Shown: in pieces, positions 57,231 through 64,000 of the stretch
Layout: each line of letters begins with the position of its first letter
How positions within the stretch are numbered: the stretch's first letter is position 1
Source: Arsenicicoccus sp. oral taxon 190
GTDB taxonomy: Bacteria; Actinomycetota; Actinomycetes; Actinomycetales; Dermatophilaceae
Direction of reading: 5' to 3'
DNA: 64,000 nucleotides
NCBI RefSeq assembly: GCF_001189535.1
Contig: NZ_CP012070.1
Location: 2,604,001-2,668,000 of the forward strand
Notes under the pieces: generated by a model
What the model saw: only the letters and a program-made list of their open reading frames with translations
Databases searched by the model: none
Told to the model about the DNA's origin: nothing
Position numbers and translations under genes: made by a program

Positions 57231-57314
57231 CGACAACGTGGACGGGTTTGGTTCCCCCGGCGCCCACGCCCCCGCCCCCCGACAACGTGGACGGGTTTGG
57301 TTCCCCCGGCGCCC
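57231..57314 (+). repeat. Two copies of a 35-bp element, 49-bp period
   Basis: CGACAACGTGGACGGG-type copies start at 57,231 and 57,280. Each runs TTTGGTTCCCCCGGCGCCCA, separated by a C-rich spacer. They lie in the gap between rbpA and fxsA and are not coding in any supported frame. Confidence 0.85.
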
Positions 57315-57352
57315 AAGACGTCCACGATCGCGGGCAAAGGGGGGAAGGGGAG

Positions 57353-57901
57353 CTAGAGGATTTCGCCCTCGATGATGTCGTCGTCGGGGCGCTGCGGTCC
57401 GGTGCGACCGTCGGCGCCGGAGGTGGGCGGGCGGCCGAAGGTGGGCGGTTGGCCGTGCGGTGGGCCGCCGGCATACGGCCGGTAGACCCGCACGCCGGGA
57501 CCGCTCGAGAGCAGCCGCCGCGTGACGACCCGGGTCAGCAGGGTGCGCGCCGGGCGTCGGGTGACGGGCAGCAGGCACAGCAGGCCGAGCGCGTCGGTGA
57601 CGAAGCCGGGGGCCAGCAGCAGCGTCCCGCCGACGAGGACCAGGGCGCCGTCCGACAGCTCACCGGCGGGCATCCGCCCGCTCGCGATCGCCTCCTGCAG
57701 AGCGCGCCAGGCGGCGCGGCCCTCCCGCTTGAGCAGGTAGGCGCCGAGTGCCGACAGCAGCAGCAGCGCCGCGACGGTCGGCCAGCCGCCGATCACCTTG
57801 CCGACGGCGATGATGACGGCGACCTCGACGACCGGAACGACGACGAGCAGCACCAGGACGAGCGCGGGCCACCGGGAGCGATGCCGCGTGGGGGTGCTCA
57901 C
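57353..57901 (-). CDS. FxsA family membrane protein
   Basis: A 182-residue protein. Hydrophobic segments at about 11-35, 38-55 and 80-105 form the FxsA core (VVEVAVIIAVGKVIGGW, GTLLLAPGFVTDALGLLLL-like). The cytosolic tail is Pro/Gly-rich. In Escherichia coli FxsA affects phage T7 exclusion; here its role is unknown. GTG 57,901 overlaps the stop of the mannosyltransferase gene. Confidence 0.87.
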   Translation of the reverse strand: MSTPTRHRSRWPALVLVLLVVVPVVEVAVIIAVGKVIGGWPTVAALLLLSALGAYLLKREGRAAWRALQEAIASGRMPAGELSDGALVLVGGTLLLAPGFVTDALGLLCLLPVTRRPARTLLTRVVTRRLLSSGPGVRVYRPYAGGPPHGQPPTFGRPPTSGADGRTGPQRPDDDIIEGEIL

Positions 57902-58662
57902 AGCGACTCCCACCGCTCGGTGCGCGGCGCCGGCGCGAGGGCGCGCAGCTGGCCGCCGCGGTGGCTCAGGCCCCAGCGGGTGATCCGCAGCATGGACTCG
58001 CGGACGATGTCGCCGTTCATCTTGGAGTCACCGATCTCGCGCTCGACGAAGGTGATCGGGACCTCCCGGATGGCGAGGCCGGCCCGAGCGGTGCGCCAGG
58101 TCAGGTCGGTCTGGAAGCAGTAGCCGAGGGACTCGACGTCGTGCAGCCCGATCCGCCGCAGCGTGTCGGCGCGGTAGGCACGGAACCCCGCGGTGGCGTC
58201 GCGCACCGGCATCCCGAGCATCACCTGGATGTAGGCGTTGCCGCCGACGCTGAGCAGCTTGCGGTGCCACGGCCAGTTGACGATGCCGCCGCCGGGGACC
58301 CACCGCGACCCGATGACCAGGGCGACGTCGGGGTCGGCGAGCTCGGCGAGCAGGCTCGGGAGCTGCTCGGGCTGGTGGGAGCCGTCGGCGTCGATCTCGA
58401 CCAGGACGTCGTAGCCCTCGGCGAGGCCCTGCCGGAACCCGGCGAGGTAGGCGGCGCCGAGCCCCTCCTTGCCGCGCCGGTGCAGCACCCGCACCCGGTC
58501 GTCGGCCGCGGCGAGCGCGTCGGCGACGTCCCCGGTGCCGTCCGGGGAGCTGTCGTCGAGGACCAGGAGGTCGGCGTCGGGGACCGCGTCGCGCAGGCGG
58601 CGCACGATCAGCGGCAGGTTGTCCCGCTCGTTGTAGGTCGGGATGAGGACCAGGGTGCGCAT
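57898..58662 (-). CDS. Polyprenol monophosphomannose synthase
   Basis: A 254-residue GT2 glycosyltransferase that makes polyprenyl-phosphate-mannose from GDP-mannose, the donor for lipoglycans and protein mannosylation. IPTYNERDNLP is at the front, LDDSSPDGTGD and EIDADGSHQPE carry the DxD metal site, and MNGDIVRES is near the end. It is next to lnt, as in mycobacterial Ppm1 where the two domains are one protein; here they are separate genes. Confidence 0.92.
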   Translation of the reverse strand: MRTLVLIPTYNERDNLPLIVRRLRDAVPDADLLVLDDSSPDGTGDVADALAAADDRVRVLHRRGKEGLGAAYLAGFRQGLAEGYDVLVEIDADGSHQPEQLPSLLAELADPDVALVIGSRWVPGGGIVNWPWHRKLLSVGGNAYIQVMLGMPVRDATAGFRAYRADTLRRIGLHDVESLGYCFQTDLTWRTARAGLAIREVPITFVEREIGDSKMNGDIVRESMLRITRWGLSHRGGQLRALAPAPRTERWESL

Positions 58663-58704
58663 GTCAGTGTCAACCGTCCAGGGGTCGCGTTGGTTCCGGT
58701 CAGC

Positions 58705-60255
58705 CTAGCCGCGGCGGGTGCGGCGCCCGGTCGTCCTCCACAGGGCCCCGGCCAGCAGCACCGCCATGCCGAGCCACACCGGGAGGTCGCCGATGCGGAC
58801 AGCGGGTGTCGTCTCCGAGCGCAGCGGCAGGTCCGCGCGCAGCCCGGCGGGGGTGAAGAGCGCGGTCTGCTGGTGCGCCACCCCGTCGGGGGTGATCAGC
58901 GCGGACGCGCCCACGGTGGAGATGTGCACGACGGACCGGCCCATCTCCACGGCCCGGACCCGGGAGATCGCGAGCTGCTGGTAGGACTCGTCGGTGTAGC
59001 CGAACGTGGCGTTGTTGGTCTGCACCGCCAGCAGGCGCGAGCCGTGGGTGATGGCGTCGCGCATGATGTCGTCGTAGGCGACCTCGAAGCAGATCCCGAG
59101 ACCCACGGTGACCGGCCCGGAGCGGGTGGGCACGGGCATCGCCCCGACGGTGGTGCCGGCGCTGAAGTCGTGGGTCAGCAGGTCCACCTTGTCGCTGAAG
59201 TGCCGGAAGAAGGACCGGTAGGGGATGTACTCCGCGAAGGGCACGGGGTGCCGCTTGGCGTAGTCGGCGACCGGGCCGCGGCCGGGGCTCCACAGCATCG
59301 TGGTGTTCTTGATGAGGCCGTGGTCGTCGGTGCGCAGCGTGCCGACCAGGATGGGCGCCTGGGCGTGCGCCGCGGTGTCGGAGATGACCTGGCCGGCATC
59401 GGGGTTGCGGACCGGGTCGATGTCGGAGGAGTTCTCGGGCCAGACCACCAGGGCGGGGGTGGGGCGCCCGGCCGCGCTCCCCTGGTCGATCGCGCGACGG
59501 GTCTGCGCGGCGTGGTTGTCGAGCACCTGGCGACGCTCGGCGTTGAAGTCCAGCCCGGCGCGGGGGACGTTGCCCTGCACCGCGAGCACGTCCATCGGGT
59601 CGCCGTCCGTGGGCACCGGCAGCAGCGCGGGCCCCCAGGTGATGGCCGCCGCGGCGAGCAGCGGCGCGAGGACCCGGGCCGTATGCCGGGGCCCGCCCGC
59701 CCGCCCGGCCGCCCTGGTCACGCCCCCACGGGCCCGGACCACGGCGAGCGCCGCAGCGGCGAGGAGCCCGCCGACGAGGGCGACCGCGGCCGTCAGGCCG
59801 GGGGTGCCGACCCACCGCACGAGCGGCAGGATGGGGGCGTCGGCCTGGCCGAAGGCGATCTTGAGCCAGGGGAAGCCGCCGAAGGGGGTCACCGACCGCA
59901 GCCACTCCCCCACGGTCCAGGCTGCGGCCACGACGAGCGGGTAGGGCAGGGCGCGTCCCGGTCGCTGCGAGAGCCAGCCGCAGGCCGCCGCGGTCAGGCC
60001 CACGTAGAGCGCCTCCAGGACGCTCAGCGCGACCCAGGGCAGGTTGCCGACGTAGATCCCGGACCAGTGCAGCGCCGGCAGGTAGGCCGCCAGGCCGGCC
60101 ACGACGCCGATGCCGAAGCCGCGTCGCGCGCCCGCGGCGTGACTGGCCAGCGCGAGCAGGGCGATGCCGACCGGGGCCAGCGCCCAGAGGTCGTGGGACG
60201 GCCACGACAGCCACAGGGCGAGACCGCCGGCAGCGGCGAAGAGGATGCGGCGCAC
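58705..60255 (-). CDS. lnt: Apolipoprotein N-acyltransferase
   Basis: A 516-residue enzyme that adds the third acyl chain to lipoproteins. Six or so N-terminal membrane segments are followed by a nitrilase domain with the catalytic triad Glu in VVWPENSSD, Lys in YAKRHPVPFAEYIP and Cys in GLGICFEVAY. GTG 60,255 is chosen because TAAGGT lies 7 nt upstream. The window encodes at least two candidate lipoprotein substrates. Confidence 0.93.
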   Translation of the reverse strand: MRRILFAAAGGLALWLSWPSHDLWALAPVGIALLALASHAAGARRGFGIGVVAGLAAYLPALHWSGIYVGNLPWVALSVLEALYVGLTAAACGWLSQRPGRALPYPLVVAAAWTVGEWLRSVTPFGGFPWLKIAFGQADAPILPLVRWVGTPGLTAAVALVGGLLAAAALAVVRARGGVTRAAGRAGGPRHTARVLAPLLAAAAITWGPALLPVPTDGDPMDVLAVQGNVPRAGLDFNAERRQVLDNHAAQTRRAIDQGSAAGRPTPALVVWPENSSDIDPVRNPDAGQVISDTAAHAQAPILVGTLRTDDHGLIKNTTMLWSPGRGPVADYAKRHPVPFAEYIPYRSFFRHFSDKVDLLTHDFSAGTTVGAMPVPTRSGPVTVGLGICFEVAYDDIMRDAITHGSRLLAVQTNNATFGYTDESYQQLAISRVRAVEMGRSVVHISTVGASALITPDGVAHQQTALFTPAGLRADLPLRSETTPAVRIGDLPVWLGMAVLLAGALWRTTGRRTRRG

Positions 60256-60262
60256 CCGCGAC

Positions 60263-60268
60263 ACCTTA
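60263..60268 (-). promoter_or_regulatory. lnt leaderless -10 box
   Basis: TAAGGT on the minus strand, then 7 nt, then GTG at 60,255. Confidence 0.55.
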
Positions 60269-60734
60269 GTGGTGCCGGCACTGGGCGCAGCACAGCCCGC
60301 ACGCCGTTGGGACCGCCGCGGCCGACGCATGGTCGAGGCCGCACCGTTTTCTACTAGGCGTGCGGGCCGAGCTGCTGTCCGAGGGTTGGAGCGGGTCCCC
60401 TCCGTGCGCGGTTGCGCACAGCGATCCCAGAGCCCCGAACGGTCGCGAGTGCCTCGCTCCCAGGCCGGACAACCACCGACAACCTAGAGCCCTGCCCACT
60501 GCAGCTGTCAAACCCCCGCTGACCAGCGGTTTTACGCATCCCTGCAGGTCAGCGGGGTGCTGACGGGTCTCGTTTCGATCACGAACCTCGGCGTGTCGCG
60601 TGCGACACGCCGAGGAGTGACGCGATTCACCGTCCGGACTAATGCGGTGACCCACCGTCAAACCGGACTCAGCGCTCCGTGGCAGGTGCGGCATCAGGGC
60701 GGTCTGCTCCAACAGCCGGGCCCACCGACGACCG
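60269..60734. other. Non-coding gap with three inverted repeats
   Basis: About 465 bp of lower GC with no supportable gene. It holds CCCCGCTGACC (60514-60524) facing GGTCAGCGGGG (60547-60557), inside it CCGCTG-AC-CAGCGG followed by TTTT (60516-60533), and the perfect CCTCGGCGTGTCGC/GCGACACGCCGAGG (60586-60615). The hairpins could end the kam transcript; the rest is unexplained. Confidence 0.6.
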
Positions 60735-61130
60735 CTATGCGGCCGGGCCGGGGACCACCACGACCCCGCGGGCCGTCGTCGCGACCAGCGGCGGGTCCAG
60801 GACGTCGGCGGCGGACTCGCCCCGGGCCGGGTTGCCACGGGCGACCACGCGGACCTCGAAGTCCAGCTCCCGGGACCGGCGCCCGACCCGCACAACGGTG
60901 CAGCTGATCTCCAGGCAGTCCCCCGCCCGCACCGGCGCCCGGAACTGCACGTCCTGGTAGGACGCGAAGAGCCCCTCGTCGCCGTCGGTCCGGATGCACA
61001 TCTCGGTCGCCACGTCACCGAAGGCGGCCAGCGAGTAGGCGCCGTCGACGAGGTTGCCGGCGTAGTGGGCGTGGGAGTAGGGGACGTAGCGACGGTGAAC
61101 GACGGTGTCGCCGACGGTGGCGGTGGTCAT
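60735..61130 (-). CDS. kal: 3-aminobutyryl-CoA ammonia-lyase
   Basis: A 131-residue hot-dog-fold protein. RRYVPYSHAHYAGNLVDGAY and the following FGDVATEMCIRTDGDEGLFASY are the marks of Kal, which releases ammonia from 3-aminobutyryl-CoA in lysine fermentation. ATG overlaps the kamE stop (ATGA). It is the last gene of the kam operon. Confidence 0.87.
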   Translation of the reverse strand: MTTATVGDTVVHRRYVPYSHAHYAGNLVDGAYSLAAFGDVATEMCIRTDGDEGLFASYQDVQFRAPVRAGDCLEISCTVVRVGRRSRELDFEVRVVARGNPARGESAADVLDPPLVATTARGVVVVPGPAA

Positions 61131-61927
61131 CGGGGATCCTTCCGGTTGCGGGCAGGCTGGCGGGTGCCCCGGGGCGGGTCGCCGGACGCGTCGGCACCCC
61201 GGGTCGTGATGGCGTGGACGAGGTAGGAGGCCACCTCGCCGGGCGTCGTCCCCTTGCCGAAGACGCGGTCGACCCCGAGCGTGGCCGCCGAGCCCTCGTC
61301 GAAGCGGGGTCCGCCGACGACGAGCAACGGCGCCCGACCCGCCGGGTAGGCCTCCCGGAAGGCCGCGGACATCTCCTGCGTGTTGTGGATGTGGGCGTCG
61401 CGCTGGGTGACAACCTGGGACACCAGCACCGCGTCGGCCTGCTCGGCGCGGGCGCGCTCGACGAGGTCCGGCACCAGCACCTGGGCACCGAGGTTGACGA
61501 CGGTGATCTCGGAGTAGTACTCCAGGCCCTTCTCCCCCGCGAAGCCCTTGATGTTGAGGATCGCGTCGATGCCGACGGTGTGCGCGTCGGTGCCGATGCA
61601 CGCCCCCACCACGACGAGGGGGCGGCGCAGCTGCTTCTTGAGGGCGGCGTTGACGTCCTTGGCCGCGAGCAGCGGGTAGTCGCGCTCGACCACCTGCACG
61701 TCGCGCAGGTCGACCAGGTGCGTGACGCTGCCGTAGACCACGAAGAACGTGAAGTCCGGGCCGATCGCCTTGGCGTGAACCAGCAGCGCGGGCCGCATCC
61801 CCATCTTCTCGGCGAGCTGCAGCGCCGCGCCCTCGGCACGCTTGTCGTGGGGCACGGGCAGCGTGAACGAGACCTGCACCATCCCGTCGCCGGTGGTGTC
61901 GCCATACGGCCTGATCAGGTCGCTCAT
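61127..61927 (-). CDS. kamE: Lysine 5,6-aminomutase beta subunit
   Basis: A 266-residue B12-binding subunit. The cobalamin ligand His is in GACIGTDAHTVG (D-x-H-x2-G), and the PLP-linked lysine lies in ILNIKGFAGEKG just after. The rest is a Rossmann-like B12 domain ending in GKGTTPGEVASYLV. Works with KamD to move the terminal amino group of lysine or 3,6-diaminohexanoate. ATGA overlaps on both sides. Confidence 0.93.
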   Translation of the reverse strand: MSDLIRPYGDTTGDGMVQVSFTLPVPHDKRAEGAALQLAEKMGMRPALLVHAKAIGPDFTFFVVYGSVTHLVDLRDVQVVERDYPLLAAKDVNAALKKQLRRPLVVVGACIGTDAHTVGIDAILNIKGFAGEKGLEYYSEITVVNLGAQVLVPDLVERARAEQADAVLVSQVVTQRDAHIHNTQEMSAAFREAYPAGRAPLLVVGGPRFDEGSAATLGVDRVFGKGTTPGEVASYLVHAITTRGADASGDPPRGTRQPARNRKDPR

Positions 61928-63513
61928 CGCGCGCTCCCCTCCTCCAGCAGCGTCATGGTCGGGTTGTCGTAGTCGGGTCCCTTGCGCACGACGCCGTCCA
62001 GCCCCTTGCCGGCGTTAGCAGGGCGCTTCATGAGGCCGAAGGTGCCGTCCGCGATGGCCTCGAGAAGGGTGTCGTCGGCGATGCGCACCAGCAGGTCCAC
62101 GGCCTCGGAGAGCACCCGGCGGGCCCGGGTCTGGATGAAGCCGTCGGTGGGCGGGCGGAAGTCCTCGCGCAACCCGCGGCCGGCCTCCAGGGCGTAGCGG
62201 ACGTTCTGGAGGGCGAGGTCCCGGTCGGACAGGAAGGGGGTGACGACGGCCTCGGTCATCATCCCCACGAGCAGGATGCCCTGGTCGGTCAGGCCGCCGA
62301 CGAGGTTGAAGAACCCGTCGAGCAGGTAGCCGCGGAAGACGTCGCCGGTCATGTGCTTGGTCGGGGGCATCCACTTCAGCGGGGCCCGGGGGAAGAGGTC
62401 CCGGGCGAGCATGGCGTGGGCCAGCTCCATCCGGAAGGAGTCGGGCAGGTCCGGGTTGATCTCGAAGGCGTGCCCCAGACCGAGCTGCCAGTCGGCGAGC
62501 CCCGCCTCCTTGGCGAAGTACTCGTTGAGCAGCTGGCTGACGGTGACCGTGTGCGCCGCCTCCACCGCGTCGGCGGTGGTGAGGTAGTTGTCCTCGCCGG
62601 TGTTGATGATGATCCCCGCGCGCGCGTGGATCTGGCGGGAGAACCGCTGGTCGACGAAGGTGCGGATGGGGTTGATATCGCGGAAGAGGATGCCGTACAT
62701 CGAGTCGTTGAGCATCATGTCCAGCCGCTCGAGGCCGGCCAGCGTGGCGATCTCGGGCATGCACAGCCCCGACGCGTAGTTGGTGAGGCGCACGTAGCGG
62801 CCGAGCTCCTTGCTCGTCTCGTCCAGCGCGGCCCGCATCAGCCGGAAGTTCTCCTGCGTGGCGTAGGTGCCCGCGTAGCCCTCACGGGTGGCGCCCTCCG
62901 GGACGTAGTCCAGCAGCGACTGGCCGGTCGAGCGGATGACGGCGATGACGTCCGCGCCCCCGCGGGCCGCGGCCTGGGCCTGCGGCATGTCCTCGTAGAT
63001 GTCGCCGGTCGCGACGATGAGGTAGACCCACGGGCGGGCGGGGGCGTCGCCGACCTTGGCGATCAGGCGCTCCCGGGCGGCGCGCTGGCGGTCGATGCGC
63101 GTCATCCCCTGGGTGACGGCACGTCTCGCGAGGCGCTGGGCGGCAGTGCGGTCCTTGCCCTCCGGCACACGGAAGGTCACGGCGCCCGCAGCGGCCTTCT
63201 GCGCCAGGGTGAGCAGGTCGGGGGCCTCGCCGCGCGCGAGGGCGTCGTGCACCGGCGTGGTGACCCCGCCCTCGAGCCCGACCTGGTCGCGCACGCCCGC
63301 CACCAGGTGGTTGACCCACGGGACGCGCTCGTGGTCGGCGCCGGCCAGCCCCGCGAGGCGCAGCGTGGCGCGCTCGACCGAGACCGTGGTGTGCTCCTGC
63401 GCCAGGCGGACGACCGGGCGTCCCGCCCGGCGGGCGAGGCTCCTCGCGCGACGCACGACCTGCGGGTCCAGGTCGAGGTGGGCGCGGGCACCCGGCGCGG
63501 GTGTGCGGGTCAT
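61924..63513 (-). CDS. kamD: Lysine 5,6-aminomutase alpha subunit
   Basis: A 529-residue TIM-barrel subunit. Landmarks are VRLAQEHTTVSVERATLRLAG-type N-terminus, STGQSLLDYVPEG, TYATQENFRLMR, MLNDSMYGILFRDIN and MPPTKHMTGDVFRGY. Length is close to the family norm. The ATG overlaps the stop of the amidohydrolase-like gene. Confidence 0.93.
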   Translation of the reverse strand: MTRTPAPGARAHLDLDPQVVRRARSLARRAGRPVVRLAQEHTTVSVERATLRLAGLAGADHERVPWVNHLVAGVRDQVGLEGGVTTPVHDALARGEAPDLLTLAQKAAAGAVTFRVPEGKDRTAAQRLARRAVTQGMTRIDRQRAARERLIAKVGDAPARPWVYLIVATGDIYEDMPQAQAAARGGADVIAVIRSTGQSLLDYVPEGATREGYAGTYATQENFRLMRAALDETSKELGRYVRLTNYASGLCMPEIATLAGLERLDMMLNDSMYGILFRDINPIRTFVDQRFSRQIHARAGIIINTGEDNYLTTADAVEAAHTVTVSQLLNEYFAKEAGLADWQLGLGHAFEINPDLPDSFRMELAHAMLARDLFPRAPLKWMPPTKHMTGDVFRGYLLDGFFNLVGGLTDQGILLVGMMTEAVVTPFLSDRDLALQNVRYALEAGRGLREDFRPPTDGFIQTRARRVLSEAVDLLVRIADDTLLEAIADGTFGLMKRPANAGKGLDGVVRKGPDYDNPTMTLLEEGSAR

Positions 63514-64000
63514 GGCAGAGCTCCTTCGCTCTCGTGGATCGTGCGTCCGCCGACGACCGTCAGCAGGGCGCGGGGGGTGGGGGCCTCCGGGCGCAGCCGC
63601 GGCAGGCCGGGGGTCTCGAGCTGGGAGTGCGGGCCCTCGCCGAGCTCGCCCGGCGGCACCTCCCACACCACGAAGTCGGCCGGGAGCCCGACGCCGAGGT
63701 AGCCGCGGGTGTCGTGGCCGGAGGCGTGCCAGCCGCCCACCGTGTGGGCGTGGAAGGCCTCTCCCACAGAGACCCGCTCCTCCTCGAACCGGTGCCAGCG
63801 GGCGGAGCGCAGGGTCTGCCACGGGTCGAGGTCCAGCCACGGCGAGGTGCTGGCGAGGGCGCTGAGCAGGCCGTCGACGCCGAGCGAGCCGAAGCGCATC
63901 ATCTCTCGCGCCCGGACGGTGCCGAGGGCCCGCGTGAAGTCCCCCTCCGGCCCTCCCCAACGGCTGTCCACCTGGGGGACGCGCACCACGACCACGCCGA
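63510..64000 (-). CDS. Amidohydrolase family protein, C-terminal part
   Basis: At least 160 residues, cut by the window edge. The end has HAHTVGGWHASGHDTRGYLGVGLPADFVVWEV and RALLTVVGGRTIHE, the way imidazolonepropionase-like amidohydrolases end. It overlaps kamD in ATGA and heads the visible kam operon. Its reaction in lysine breakdown is not clear. Confidence 0.75.
   Translation of the reverse strand, partial: GVVVVRVPQVDSRWGGPEGDFTRALGTVRAREMMRFGSLGVDGLLSALASTSPWLDLDPWQTLRSARWHRFEEERVSVGEAFHAHTVGGWHASGHDTRGYLGVGLPADFVVWEVPPGELGEGPHSQLETPGLPRLRPEAPTPRALLTVVGGRTIHESEGALP

Noticed and set aside
57231..57314. CRISPR-like pair of repeats
   Set aside because: Only two copies, with a C-rich low-complexity spacer.
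57961..60357. 798-codon plus-strand open frame opposite the mannosyltransferase and lnt genes
   Set aside because: Runs through two real genes and their gap; composition is typical of antisense frames.
60256..60734. Cobalamin riboswitch for the B12-dependent kam genes
   Set aside because: The gap is downstream of the kam operon and lacks the B12-box core.

Overview
The window is a stretch of chromosome from a high-GC Gram-positive actinobacterium. Support comes from GTG/ATG starts in G/C-ending codon genes, RbpA, GarA/OdhI, the FtsR- and ResR-like MerR regulators, the DUF881/small-basic-protein genes, many leaderless genes (TANNNT box 6-7 nt before the start codon) and TTGTCCACA-type DnaA boxes. 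A micrococcal lineage close to the Intrasporangiaceae is my guess; no rRNA or tRNA gene is present to test it. There is no complete prophage, IS element or CRISPR array.

Layout. 0.1-6.6 kb: zinc-finger protein, aldo/keto reductase, fumarase (fumC), a ThrE-type exporter, a Gfo/Idh/MocA dehydrogenase and a PP2C phosphatase. 6.7-15.6 kb: the conserved actinobacterial block CDP-alcohol phosphatidyltransferase - DUF881 - small basic protein - DUF881 - gcvH - garA - ftsR - DUF151 nuclease - resR-like - glycine riboswitch - gcvP, ending in a 79-bp tandem repeat that duplicates the gcvP stop codon. 16-20 kb: AraC regulator, DUF3224, a two-domain acetyltransferase and a rare-looking fusion of DUF3626 to a GyrB-like ATPase domain. 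20.2-24.6 kb: sbcD and a frameshifted sbcC. 24.7-32.5 kb: GCS2-type ligase, histidine phosphatase, OsmC, UspA, DUF2695, a lipoprotein, a DJ-1/PfpI protein and the three-gene AmmeMemoRadiSam operon. 32.5-43.3 kb: a small low-GC lipoprotein island flanked by copies of an acetyltransferase 3' end, then rlmC, an RluA-like synthase, a frameshifted DUF222/HNH gene, several acetyltransferases, small enzymes and an ECF sigma factor.

43.4-44.6 kb: a mazEF-like module with clear operators, a 28-bp dif-like XerCD site at 44,007-44,034, and a VapC toxin gene. If the dif call is right, this is the replication terminus. The garA block on one side and rbpA/ppm/fxsA on the other also lie around the terminus in mycobacteria, as I recall them. 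44.7-57.2 kb: a GreA-like protein, a UvrA-like ABC ATPase, a TetR-ABC exporter operon divergent from a MarR-MFS operon with a palindrome for each, a graveyard of three truncated genes, NUDIX, ssb, an Atg22-like MFS protein and rbpA. 57.3-60.3 kb: fxsA, polyprenol-phosphate mannose synthase and lnt, the lipoprotein/glycolipid maturation pair. 60.7-64 kb: a lysine 5,6-aminomutase (kamDE) and 3-aminobutyryl-CoA ammonia-lyase operon whose first visible gene runs off the end.

Two signals run through the whole window: leaderless promoters, and a strongly over-represented heptamer GGCATAC/GTATGCC (34 copies by hand count), found on both strands in genes and between them.
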